Assembly: GCF_004661485.1 (NCBI RefSeq)
Contig: NZ_PQVH01000012.1
Location: forward strand, 1 to 64,000
DNA length: 64,000 nt
Direction of reading: 5' to 3'
Source: Methylotenera oryzisoli
GTDB taxonomy: Bacteria > Pseudomonadota > Gammaproteobacteria > Burkholderiales > Methylophilaceae
In this document: positions 39,902-48,577 of the stretch, one piece after another
Numbering within the stretch: position 1 is the stretch's first letter
Layout of the letters: the number at the start of each line of letters is the position of its first letter
Translations under genes and position numbers: made by a program
The notes under the pieces: model-generated
Told to the model about the DNA's origin: nothing
The model's database searches: none
Seen by the model: the letters and a program-made list of their open reading frames with translations, nothing else

Positions 39902-41107
39902 TTATACCTTAGCAGTTGTTGCTGCGCCCCAAGTTGTACGCCAGCGTGTTTTAACACCGGTTAAGCCCAATACCGCTAAAGCAGCCAGCCCTGCAAAAAT
40001 CAATATACCTACTTGATAATTACCAGTTGCTTGCTTAATGAAGCCTAAACTTGAAGCGAGGTAGAAACCACCTACGCCACCTGCCATACCGACCAAGCCA
40101 GTCATCACACCAATTTCTTTACGGAAACGTTGTGGCACTAACTGGAATACCGCACCATTACCCATCCCCAAGATTGCCATGGTTGGAATAATGACCATTA
40201 GCGCTGATTGATATGTTGGCTGACCGAAACTCATGATTACCAACAAAATTGCAGCTAGTATATACATGGTTAACAAAGTGCGGATACCACCAACGCGGTC
40301 AGCTAACCAGCCACCTAATGGACGCACAAGTGAACCTGCAAACACGCATGCAGCCGTACAGTAACCAGCAACTACTGGGCCTAATGCATACAAATCATTA
40401 AAGTAAATAGTTAATGATGAAGCTAAACCTACAAAACCACCAAAAGTAACGCTATAGAAGAACATGAACCACCAAGCGTCTTTGTCTTTAAGGATCAACA
40501 GGTATTGGCTTAATGATTTTGCAGGTGGTGCATCCGGTGCATCTTTAGCAAAAACGATATAAACAAACATAGCGATGCCTAATGGAATCAACACTAGGCC
40601 AAATACATTATTCCAGCCATAAGCAACTGCCAAGCTAGGCGCAAACAATGCCGCAAATACAGTACCTGAGTTACCAGCACCGGCAATCCCTAAGGCTGTG
40701 CCTTGATGCTCTGGCGGATACCAGCGGCTAGCCAAAGGCAAAGCCACTGCAAACGCTGCACCAGCAAAGCCTAAACCCAAGCCCAGCATTAACGCATGCT
40801 GAAATGTTTGTAAGCCGTGCAACCATGCAGCAAGCAAGCTTGCAATCACAATCACTTGGCCAATTAAACCTGCCATTTTAGGTTTAATTTGATCAACCAA
40901 AACACCCATCACAATACGCAACAGGGCGCCTGCCAGCACAGGTGTTGCCACCATCAGGCCTTTTTCAGCCGGAGTAAGCTGCAGGTCGGTCGCAATTTGC
41001 ACTGCTAACGGGCCTAACATGACCCATACCATAAAGCTTAAATCAAAATATAAAAAGGATGATAGCAAGGTCGGGGTATGACCTGATTTCCAAAAACTAG
41101 ACTTCAT
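39902..41107 (-). CDS. nasF: nitrate/nitrite MFS transporter (NarK/NasF family)
   Basis: Twelve-helix major-facilitator protein of the nitrate-nitrite porter family, 401 residues, inner membrane. The nitrate signature glycines appear in ALGIAGAGNSGTVFAA and VGMAGGVGGFYLAS. Expected to bring nitrate into the cytosol. A second, ABC-type nitrate importer is encoded 5 kb away, so uptake looks duplicated. 30 bases after nirB. Confidence 0.94.
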   Translation of the reverse strand: MKSSFWKSGHTPTLLSSFLYFDLSFMVWVMLGPLAVQIATDLQLTPAEKGLMVATPVLAGALLRIVMGVLVDQIKPKMAGLIGQVIVIASLLAAWLHGLQTFQHALMLGLGLGFAGAAFAVALPLASRWYPPEHQGTALGIAGAGNSGTVFAALFAPSLAVAYGWNNVFGLVLIPLGIAMFVYIVFAKDAPDAPPAKSLSQYLLILKDKDAWWFMFFYSVTFGGFVGLASSLTIYFNDLYALGPVVAGYCTAACVFAGSLVRPLGGWLADRVGGIRTLLTMYILAAILLVIMSFGQPTYQSALMVIIPTMAILGMGNGAVFQLVPQRFRKEIGVMTGLVGMAGGVGGFYLASSLGFIKQATGNYQVGILIFAGLAALAVLGLTGVKTRWRTTWGAATTAKV

Positions 41108-41137
41108 TATGTCGTTTCCTAATCTTTAAACAAAATA

Positions 41138-43567
41138 TTACACAGTAATTGTTTCATATTCTTTATGTTGTTCACGGTTGTTCACGCGTTCAGCCCAAGG
41201 GTCAGATGCACCTTGCAGCGCATAAATCAAGCGTTCGTACGCAGCTTTACGACCTTCTGCGTCTTCTAGCACACGTTGTTTCACGTATTCTAGACCGACA
41301 CGTTCAATCCAATGCACGGTACGATCCAAATAGCGCGCTTCTTCACGGTAAATCTGGATAAATGCGCCAGAGTACTCCATGACTTCTTCTGAAGTTTTCA
41401 CTTTACACAAGAAGTGCGCAGCTTCGGTTTTAATACCGCCATTACCGCCTACGTAAATTTCCCAACCTGAATCTACACCGATAATACCAACGTCTTTAAT
41501 GCCAGATTCAGCACAGTTACGTGGGCATCCTGAAACCGCAAACTTCACTTTATGTGGTGCCCACATATGGTCGAATGCTTTTTCGATATCAATGCCTAAT
41601 TGGGTAGAGTTTTGTGTACCAAAACGACAGAACTCAGAACCAACACAGGTTTTAACCGTACGGATACTCTTACCGTAGGCATAACCTGATGGCATGTCTA
41701 AGTCTTTCCACATATCAACCAAGTCGTCTTTTTTCACGCCTAGCAAGTCAATACGTTGACCGCCGGTTACTTTCACCATAGGCACTGCGTACTTATCTGC
41801 AACATCCGCAATTTTTCTAAGTTGGTCTGGTGTGGTTACACCGCCGTACATACGTGGAATCACTGAATATGTACCATCTTTTTGGATGTTTGCATGTACA
41901 CGCTCGTTGATGAAACGTGATTGTGGATCATCCTTCGCCTCGTGTGGCCATGTTGAAAGCAAGTAATAGTTAAGCGCTGGACGGCAAGTTGCACAGCCGT
42001 TTGGTGTAGACCAAGCCATGCCTTGCATTGCATCCGGGATGCTCAAGTATTTATGGGTACGGATTTCCGCACGCACTTCTTCGTGGTTCTTCGTGGTACA
42101 TCCACACACTGCCTTGCTGGTTGATGGAGGGGCATACCCGCCACCTAAAGTAGAAGCAAGAATCTGCTCAACCAAGCCTACGCAAGAACCACAGCTAGAA
42201 CCAGCTTTGGTTTGTTTTTTCACATCATCGATAGTGAATAAACCTTTGTCCTGAATTGCTTTAACGATGGTACCTTTACATACCCCGTTACAGCCGCACA
42301 CTTCCATCTCGTTGGTCATGGCTGCTGCTTTGTCCTGGCCTTGATGACCAGTATTGCCAAGGCTATCTTGACCAAACATCAAATGGTCACGAATCTCATG
42401 GATTGCCTTGCCATCTCTAAGCATTTGAAAATACCACGAACCATCCGTGGTATCCCCATAAAGCACGCTACCAACGATTTTGTCATTTTTGATGATGAGC
42501 TTTTTGTAAACCCCACCAACTGCGTCGTGCAAAACAATCTCTTCCGTATCACTACCACCCATAAAGTCACCCGCACTGAATAAATCGATGCCTGTTACTT
42601 TAAGTTTAGTAGATGTTACTGATCCTTTATATTGGCCTATGCCAAAGTTAGCCAAGTGCGTTGCGCATACTTTAGCCATTTCAAATAATGGCGCGACCAG
42701 ACCGTATGAAATACCGCGGTGCGCTACACACTCACCCACTGAATATACGCGTGGGTCATAAGTTTGCATGGTGTCATTAACCACAATACCTTTATTACAG
42801 TAAATGCCAGCTGATTCCGCTAATGCATAGTTAGGACGGATACCAACCGCCCAAACTACTAAGTCTGCCGGGATTTCTTGACCATCGCTGAATCTCACTG
42901 CCTTCACGCGGCCTTTGTCATCTCCAACTAACTGCTCTGTATTTTTATTCAACAAGAAATTCAAACCTTTAGCTTCAAGGTTTTTTTGTAGCATACCGCC
43001 CGCAGTTTTATCTAACTGACGCTCTAACAACCACTGATTCTTGTGTACAACTGTGACTTCCATGCCTTGAATTTTCAAGCCATTTGCAGCCTCTAAACCT
43101 AATAAACCACCACCGATCACCACTGCATGCTTGTAGACTTTAGCAGCCTCAATCATGTCATTGGTATCTTTAATATCGCGGTAGCCCAGCACGCCCTCAA
43201 ACTCATTACCTGGGATTGGCGGCATAAACGGCTTAGAGCCTGTTGCAATTAATAGTCGATCATAGCTAGCGCTCACGCCATCTTCCGTATAAACCACACG
43301 GTTTTTACGATCAATCTTGTTCACCCGCGCACTCGTGTGCAGGGTGATATTGTTCTCTGCATACCATTCTCTGGTATTTAAAATGATGTCATCAATCGTT
43401 TGCTCGTTTGCAAGCACCGGAGACAACATAATGCGGTTGTAATTAGGGTAAGGTTCATCGCCAAACACGGTGATATCGTAAAGATCGGGCGCTATTTTCA
43501 GCAACTCTTCCACTGTACGCATCCCGGCCATACCGTTACCAATTACTACTAATTTCATCTTTTGCAT
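41138..43567 (-). CDS. nirB: assimilatory nitrite reductase large subunit
   Basis: Cytosolic NADH-dependent siroheme enzyme reducing nitrite to ammonium, 809 residues. Order of parts: FAD/NADH oxidoreductase (VVIGNGMAGMRTVEEL, ATGSKPFMPP, VVIGGGLLGLEAANGL), BFD-like cysteine clusters (CGCNGVCKGTI...SSCGSCVGLV, then CGC...CATC), then the siroheme/[4Fe-4S] domain with TCVGSEFCRFGTQ and VSGCPRNCAESG. First gene of nirB-nasF-PP2C/kinase-nirD-nasA. A sigma-54 promoter is predicted 45-60 bases upstream. Confidence 0.98.
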   Translation of the reverse strand: MQKMKLVVIGNGMAGMRTVEELLKIAPDLYDITVFGDEPYPNYNRIMLSPVLANEQTIDDIILNTREWYAENNITLHTSARVNKIDRKNRVVYTEDGVSASYDRLLIATGSKPFMPPIPGNEFEGVLGYRDIKDTNDMIEAAKVYKHAVVIGGGLLGLEAANGLKIQGMEVTVVHKNQWLLERQLDKTAGGMLQKNLEAKGLNFLLNKNTEQLVGDDKGRVKAVRFSDGQEIPADLVVWAVGIRPNYALAESAGIYCNKGIVVNDTMQTYDPRVYSVGECVAHRGISYGLVAPLFEMAKVCATHLANFGIGQYKGSVTSTKLKVTGIDLFSAGDFMGGSDTEEIVLHDAVGGVYKKLIIKNDKIVGSVLYGDTTDGSWYFQMLRDGKAIHEIRDHLMFGQDSLGNTGHQGQDKAAAMTNEMEVCGCNGVCKGTIVKAIQDKGLFTIDDVKKQTKAGSSCGSCVGLVEQILASTLGGGYAPPSTSKAVCGCTTKNHEEVRAEIRTHKYLSIPDAMQGMAWSTPNGCATCRPALNYYLLSTWPHEAKDDPQSRFINERVHANIQKDGTYSVIPRMYGGVTTPDQLRKIADVADKYAVPMVKVTGGQRIDLLGVKKDDLVDMWKDLDMPSGYAYGKSIRTVKTCVGSEFCRFGTQNSTQLGIDIEKAFDHMWAPHKVKFAVSGCPRNCAESGIKDVGIIGVDSGWEIYVGGNGGIKTEAAHFLCKVKTSEEVMEYSGAFIQIYREEARYLDRTVHWIERVGLEYVKQRVLEDAEGRKAAYERLIYALQGASDPWAERVNNREQHKEYETITV

Positions 43568-43611
43568 GTTTTCACCATCAATTAATCTAAATTGTCACTC
43601 TGCTCACATAT

Positions 43612-43630
43612 AGGCAGGATTCATGCCAAG
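43612..43630 (-). promoter_or_regulatory. sigma-54 promoter of nirB
   Basis: Minus strand CTTGGCATGAATCCTGCCT: GG (43627-43626), ten bases, GC (43615-43614). It matches TGGCACG-N4-TTGC except at two positions. The predicted start near 43602 gives a leader of about 35 bases to the nirB ATG. Confidence 0.6.
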
Positions 43631-43728
43631 TTTCATATTTTAGTAAAATAATTTTTATTATTAAAAACAATTACTTATTTTTTTGCGTTAATAACCACTT
43701 TTTAAAAGCAGGCTCTCTAACAGTGCTA

Positions 43729-43760
43729 ATGCACCATTATGGGATTCCATAATGGTGCAT
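43729..43760. promoter_or_regulatory. palindrome with NtrC half-sites upstream of nirB
   Basis: ATGCACCATTATGG (43729-43742) is perfectly mirrored by CCATAATGGTGCAT (43747-43760), four bases between. The outer parts TGCACCA and TGGTGCA are exact NtrC half-sites, about 100-130 bases upstream of the sigma-54 promoter, a usual enhancer distance. The half-sites are farther apart than the canonical N3 core. It lies 45 bases beyond the porin stop, so a U-less terminator or mRNA-stabilising hairpin is the alternative. Confidence 0.5.
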
Positions 43761-43804
43761 GATATTTTACGCACTGATTCTAGGCAATATCACTTAATGC
43801 GATA

Positions 43805-45250
43805 TTAAAATGTGTACATTGCAGTAACCCAAACGATTTCTTTATCACCTTTACGGGCAGCGCCTTTTAGGTTGTTACCGTATACATCACTTTCATTAAA
43901 GTTAGCATACTCAACCTTACCTAACAGATTGTTATTTAATGGATATGTTGCACTCACATCAAACTCTGTACCGTATTGGTCGCCAAATTTACCATTCATA
44001 GATTGATATTTTTCATCAGACTTGAACAAGTGATATTCAGCATAAAGTTTTACTTTATCAATGGCACCAGCAACGGTCACAAACGTATCTTCAATACCTT
44101 GACGTGGAGTCACTAAGAACTGATCAGCCCAACCTTGGAACAAATGGTTGGTGCCAAGTGGTGTTTGGAATGCGTATTTACCATCATTGCTAGAAAGCTT
44201 TTCATGATCCAAGCGCACTGACCATGCACCATATGCTGCACCACCGCCTAGTTTGAAATAATACGCATCAATTAATGAGCTACCACCACGGTAATCTGTT
44301 TGTTTTGCATACTCTGCTGTGTATAGCACTTTCCAGTCTGGGTTAATCGGACGCACACCATCTAAACGCAAACCGAAAGTTTTGCTGCTTGCGTCAGTTT
44401 TAGATGGTTGAAAGTTAGATCCACTCGCAGGGATATCCGCACTACCGCCCAAGCCGTTGCCACCTTGCGCTGCTGTACCTACTGAATTTGGATTACCGCC
44501 GTTTTGTGCCAAGTTTTCAACATCTACCAAGTAGCCATAACCTACTACTGATTCAGATGGTGAAATGCGATATTTCGCATTCAACACTTCAATATTGCCA
44601 CGACGGTCTTTAGTGGTAATTTGACGCACGTTATCAAAGTGCGCGGCAAACAACTCTACATCTGGAATGCTTTTGTTTAATACAGAAGCACCATCAAACA
44701 CTTGCATGTTTTGTCTAAAGCCAATGTCACCGATAAAACGCACGTTATCCAAGTTCAATTGTTGGCGACCTAAACGCACTTTAGTGTTTTTAATGCCAGT
44801 CCAATCCACAAAAAGCTGATTAATATCGGTAAAGCCAGGGTCTACAATGTTAGGGTACTGTGCCTTATCTGCACTTGCGCTGGCTGTGCCATTGTTATGC
44901 TCTGGCGTATTGTATCTGCGGTCGTTAAAGTTATCGTTAAACTCATGTACGTCTGTAATTTGCGCACCGATACTGAAGTTTTTATATGGTGCAGTTTGCC
45001 AGCCAATCAAGCTGCGTAATGTAAAAGCTTCGCCGGTGTCCAGCTTCTTACCATTGGCCTTAAATGCCTCTTGATTGACATTCTCGTAACGTAAACGAAA
45101 GTTAGTCATTTGCTTACCTTCTTTGATTGAATCCAAGAAGGTATATTCTGCAACCTCATCTTCTGCGAAAGCAGCTTGCCCCATACCAGCCAAAGCTAGC
45201 GCGGTGCAAGCCATGACCATATTTTTCTTAAATATTGCTTTAGTTTTCAT
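43805..45250 (-). CDS. outer-membrane porin, alginate-export family
   Basis: Predicted beta-barrel of 481 residues, assigned to the alginate-export porin family. A signal peptide covers residues 1-29 (ALAGMGQAAFA-EDE). The strand-rich body ends KEIVWVTAMYTF, with the C-terminal phenylalanine typical of outer-membrane barrels. I chose the ATG at 45250, which has GGGAT upstream and starts the signal peptide; the frame is open farther upstream. It is the last gene after nrtA-nrtB-nrtD, so passage of nitrate across the outer membrane is more likely than alginate export, though not proven. Confidence 0.85.
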   Translation of the reverse strand: MKTKAIFKKNMVMACTALALAGMGQAAFAEDEVAEYTFLDSIKEGKQMTNFRLRYENVNQEAFKANGKKLDTGEAFTLRSLIGWQTAPYKNFSIGAQITDVHEFNDNFNDRRYNTPEHNNGTASASADKAQYPNIVDPGFTDINQLFVDWTGIKNTKVRLGRQQLNLDNVRFIGDIGFRQNMQVFDGASVLNKSIPDVELFAAHFDNVRQITTKDRRGNIEVLNAKYRISPSESVVGYGYLVDVENLAQNGGNPNSVGTAAQGGNGLGGSADIPASGSNFQPSKTDASSKTFGLRLDGVRPINPDWKVLYTAEYAKQTDYRGGSSLIDAYYFKLGGGAAYGAWSVRLDHEKLSSNDGKYAFQTPLGTNHLFQGWADQFLVTPRQGIEDTFVTVAGAIDKVKLYAEYHLFKSDEKYQSMNGKFGDQYGTEFDVSATYPLNNNLLGKVEYANFNESDVYGNNLKGAARKGDKEIVWVTAMYTF

Positions 45251-45305
45251 GTTAATAATCCCTTTTAAATTAAAAAATTTAGTGTTGAGTGCTTGAATAC
45301 TAGTT

Positions 45306-46115
45306 TTATGCTGATTTCTTAGCATGACGCTCATACAAAAATCGTAATACTTCACTGCGCAGGTGGTTATATTCTTTATCTTCTGCTAATGCCAAACGCG
45401 CTCTTGGACGTGGTAAATTAACCTCCAAAATTTCACCAATAGTAGCACTTGGACCGTTAGTCATCATCACCACGCGGTCTGACAACAGCACAGCTTCGTC
45501 TACATCATGCGTTACCATCACTGCAGTGCAGCCTGATTTCGCCATGATCTTCATCAGTTCATCTTGCAAGTTAGCACGGGTCAATGCATCCAGTGCGCCG
45601 AATGGCTCATCCAATAACAGCACCTTTGGTTCCATGGCTAAGGCACGTGCAATACCAACACGCTGCTTCATACCACCAGAAATTTCATTAGGGCGCTTGT
45701 CACTAGAATGTGTCAAACCAACCAGCTCAATCGCGGCATGAGTGCGCGCCTCAAGCTGTGCTTTAGTTTCGTTTTCAAATACACGCTCTACTGCAAGGTA
45801 CACGTTCTCAAAACAAGTGAGCCATGGCAATAATGAATGATTTTGAAACACAACCGCACGCTCAGGACCTGGCCCTGCAATTTCACGGCCAGCGCAAAAG
45901 ATCAAGCCATCTGTTGGGTGAAGCAAACCTGCTATTAAATTTAAAACCGTAGACTTACCACAGCCTGAGTGCCCAATGATTGAAATGAATTCGCCTTCTT
46001 TAATATTTAGATTAATACCCTTAAGTGCATTGAATGTGCCTTTTTTAGTGTTAAAAGTCATATTCACATGCTCTAACTGTACGTATTTATCGGTGTTTGC
46101 TTTTTCCATGATCAT
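45306..46115 (-). CDS. nrtD: nitrate ABC transporter ATPase
   Basis: ATP-binding subunit, 269 residues, of the NrtD/TauB/SsuB group. Walker A is GHSGCGKST, the signature EISGGMKQRVGIARAL, Walker B LLLDEPFGALD, H-loop MVTHDVDEA. Encoded 24 bases after the permease, forming the nitrate uptake set nrtA-nrtB-nrtD. Confidence 0.94.
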   Translation of the reverse strand: MIMEKANTDKYVQLEHVNMTFNTKKGTFNALKGINLNIKEGEFISIIGHSGCGKSTVLNLIAGLLHPTDGLIFCAGREIAGPGPERAVVFQNHSLLPWLTCFENVYLAVERVFENETKAQLEARTHAAIELVGLTHSSDKRPNEISGGMKQRVGIARALAMEPKVLLLDEPFGALDALTRANLQDELMKIMAKSGCTAVMVTHDVDEAVLLSDRVVMMTNGPSATIGEILEVNLPRPRARLALAEDKEYNHLRSEVLRFLYERHAKKSA

Positions 46116-46139
46116 TCCTAAAGGATATATTTAAGTGCG

Positions 46140-46982
46140 TTACTCGTAACTAAATCTTTTGGCGATTTGTGTGAGTGCATACTCAAGTAACAAACCAACA
46201 ATACCTACGATAAAAATTGCGATGATGATATGTTCCACATTTAAATTGTTCCACTCATCCCACACCCAGAAACCGATACCCACACCGCCCGTCAACATTT
46301 CAGCTGCCACAATCACTAACCATGCCACGCCGATAGATAAGCGCACACCTGTCATCATGTAAGGCAACACAAACGGGAACAGTATTTTGGTTACGATTTT
46401 CCACTCACTTAAGTTCAATACTTTGGCAACGTTCATATAGTCTTGTGGCACTTTATTCACGCCAACCGCCGTATTGATAATCATCGGCCATACTGCAGAA
46501 ATAAAGATTACCCATATCGCCGCAGGGTTTGCTGCTTTAAACACCAGCAAGCCAATCGGCAACCATGCCAGCGGCGAGACTGGACGTAGCAAACTGATGA
46601 CTGGTGCGGTCATTCTTGCAACAAACTCAAAACGACCGATGATAAAACCCAGTGGTATGCCAATGATTGCTGCCAGGCCAAACCCCAAACCAACGCGTTG
46701 CAATGACGCCAGGATATTCCAACCCACCCCTTTATCATTGATGCCATGGTCATAAAACGGATCACTAAACAACTCAACGGCAGAAGCCCAAGTTTTAATT
46801 GGTCCAGGCAACTCTGGTGTGTGTTCAGCAATCATGGCCCAAATAACAGCCAACAAGAACAAACCAAAGATAGGTGGCAATATCCATCTAAAAAAGCGAT
46901 ATGCCTGAACATTTAAACTACTTGAACTGCCGAAAGTGAAACATTTAGCAATAGGCATTAATTTATTTACAGTATTTGTCAT
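46140..46982 (-). CDS. nrtB: nitrate ABC transporter permease
   Basis: Inner-membrane permease of 280 residues with about six membrane helices. The EAA-type loop that contacts the ATPase is around VAKVLNLSEWKIVTKILFPFVLPYMMTG. FIIGRFEFVARMTAPVISLLRPVSPLAWLPI is typical of the NrtB/SsuC branch. Confidence 0.94.
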   Translation of the reverse strand: MTNTVNKLMPIAKCFTFGSSSSLNVQAYRFFRWILPPIFGLFLLAVIWAMIAEHTPELPGPIKTWASAVELFSDPFYDHGINDKGVGWNILASLQRVGLGFGLAAIIGIPLGFIIGRFEFVARMTAPVISLLRPVSPLAWLPIGLLVFKAANPAAIWVIFISAVWPMIINTAVGVNKVPQDYMNVAKVLNLSEWKIVTKILFPFVLPYMMTGVRLSIGVAWLVIVAAEMLTGGVGIGFWVWDEWNNLNVEHIIIAIFIVGIVGLLLEYALTQIAKRFSYE

Positions 46983-47027
46983 TTCAATTCCTTAAGGCGC
47001 AACTCTATTGATGCTGTGTTTTATGGC

Positions 47028-48332
47028 TTACGCTTTAATCTTAAATGATGCAGCATAAGCAGCTGGGTTAGAGCCATCCCACACTACGCCATCCATTAAC
47101 TTACTGCTGCGCATTGTGCTTTTAGGCACGCTGATACCCAATTGCGATGCAGCTTCAGTATAAAGTTTGGTTTGGTTAACTTTGGTAGCAACCGCTAAGT
47201 AGTCAGGGTCTGACTTGAGCAAGCCCCAACGTTTATGCTGTGTTAAGAACCACATACCATCAGACAAGAATGGATAGTTCACTTTGCCATCATCAAAGAA
47301 CTTCATGTAGTTAGGATCTTTCCATACTTTACCGTTGCCATTGTCGTAGTCGCCTACAAAGCGGCCAGCAATCACTTGCTCTGGCGCATTCACATATGCC
47401 TTACCTGAAATCAACTTAGCAACTTTTGCACGATTCTCTGCAGCATCGATATAACGACAAGCTTCAAGAATTGCCATCATGATGGCGCGTGCTGTATTTG
47501 GGTTCTTCTCTACAAACTCTGCGGTAGCGCCCAAAACTTTTTCAGGGTGATCTACCCAAATATCTTGTGTAGTAGCAACAGTAAATCCAACTTTGTCGAA
47601 AATTGCCCTAGCGTTCCATGGCTCACCCACACAGTAACCATCCATGTTACCAATACGCATATTGGCAACCATTTGTGGTGGAGGCACTACGATATTTTTA
47701 ACGTCTTTTACCGGATGAATGCCATTAGCAGCTAGCCAGTAGTTAAGCCACATTGCATGGGTACCAGTCGGGAAAGTTTGTGCGAAGGTATAGTCACGGT
47801 TTTCGTTATCAAGTAAACGTTTTAAGCTCTTACCATCTTTCACACCTTTGTCTTTAAGCTGGTTAGAAAGCGTAATACCTTGACCGTTATGGTTTAAGCC
47901 CATCAGCACTGTCATATCTTTTTGTTGGCCGCCGATACCAAGCTGAACACCGTACACCAAGCCATATAGAATGTGCGCTGCATGCAACTCACCATTAGCT
48001 ACTTTATCGCGCACAGCAGCCCAAGACGCTTCTTTTGAAGGGGTAATTTTGATGCCGTATTTCTTATCAAAACCCATTTCCGCAGCTACGATAATCGGTG
48101 CGCAATCGGTAAGAGGAATAAAACCAATTTTCACCTCTTTGATTTCCGGTGCGTCAGAACCTGCTGCGTATGCCTGTGTACGGATGCCGTTTGGTACTAA
48201 ACCCATCATTGCTGCTGCCCCTAATGCGCCAACTGCACTCATTTTAAAAAAGTCACGGCGTGCTGGATCAACCACCACATTTGGTTGCTGACCTAATTTT
48301 CCCGCCTTATTACTTGTATTGTCATTGCCCAT
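47028..48332 (-). CDS. nrtA: nitrate ABC transporter substrate-binding protein
   Basis: CmpA/NrtA-type binding protein, 434 residues from the ATG at 48332, which has AGGAG nearby. A twin-arginine signal is visible: R25-R26 in ARRDFFKMSAVGALGAAAMMG, with export expected after TQAYA. Binding-domain segments include KIGFIPLTDCAPIIVAAEMGF and GNMDGYCVGEPWNARA. The frame is open upstream, but that part would cross the leader terminator and lacks a signal. Expression is predicted to depend on NasT-mediated antitermination in the leader. Confidence 0.95.
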   Translation of the reverse strand: MGNDNTSNKAGKLGQQPNVVVDPARRDFFKMSAVGALGAAAMMGLVPNGIRTQAYAAGSDAPEIKEVKIGFIPLTDCAPIIVAAEMGFDKKYGIKITPSKEASWAAVRDKVANGELHAAHILYGLVYGVQLGIGGQQKDMTVLMGLNHNGQGITLSNQLKDKGVKDGKSLKRLLDNENRDYTFAQTFPTGTHAMWLNYWLAANGIHPVKDVKNIVVPPPQMVANMRIGNMDGYCVGEPWNARAIFDKVGFTVATTQDIWVDHPEKVLGATAEFVEKNPNTARAIMMAILEACRYIDAAENRAKVAKLISGKAYVNAPEQVIAGRFVGDYDNGNGKVWKDPNYMKFFDDGKVNYPFLSDGMWFLTQHKRWGLLKSDPDYLAVATKVNQTKLYTEAASQLGISVPKSTMRSSKLMDGVVWDGSNPAAYAASFKIKA

Positions 48333-48374
48333 CTTAGCTCTCCTAAAATAATCCAAACAATCTAAAAAATTTAT

Positions 48375-48442
48375 AAAAAAAAGGCGTCTGATAAGTTGAA
48401 CCAACTCATCAATAAAGAGTTGATTGCTTATCAAGACGCCTT
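48375..48442 (-). terminator. leader terminator between nasT and nrtA
   Basis: On the minus strand GGCGTCTTGATAAG (48440-48427) pairs with CTTATCAGACGCC (48395-48383), 13 pairs with one bulged T, and is followed by eight T residues (48382-48375). An inner stem CAACTC/GAGTTG closes the apex. It lies about 40 bases before the nrtA ATG, so it works as an attenuator as well as the end of a nasT-only transcript. Confidence 0.9.
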
Positions 48443-48449
48443 TGTCTTG
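48432..48449 (-). promoter_or_regulatory. ANTAR-target hairpin P2 overlapping the terminator
   Basis: Minus strand CAAGAC-AAAGGC-GTCTTG: a six-pair stem with a hexaloop having A at position 1 and G at position 4, the pattern known for ANTAR-protein RNA targets. Its loop and 3' arm are part of the 5' arm of the terminator, so the two structures exclude each other. Confidence 0.8.
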
Positions 48450-48462
48450 TATTACTTGATCT

Positions 48463-48478
48463 GAGCCTCCATTGGCTC
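48463..48478 (-). promoter_or_regulatory. ANTAR-target hairpin P1
   Basis: Minus strand GAGCC-AATGGA-GGCTC: a five-pair stem with a hexaloop, again A1 and G4, located 13 bases before P2. Paired hexaloop hairpins are the substrate of NasR/NasT-type antiterminators. Confidence 0.8.
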
Positions 48479-48492
48479 GTATTTACTGCTAG

Positions 48493-48539
48493 AGCACTTG
48501 CGTAGACTGCCCATCATTGGGCGTTTATACGCAAGTACT
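48493..48539 (-). promoter_or_regulatory. extended leader hairpin with a third hexaloop
   Basis: Minus strand AGTACTTGCGTA (48539-48528) pairs with TACGCAAGTGCT (48504-48493), 12 pairs with one G-U. Inside it, GCCC-AATGAT-GGGC (48522-48509) is another hexaloop with A1 and G4. It lies just after the nasT stop. A third ANTAR-like loop is more than the usual two. Confidence 0.65.
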
Positions 48540-48577
48540 GCTTAATTCTTAATACATAACTCTGCTTTTATATCCGG

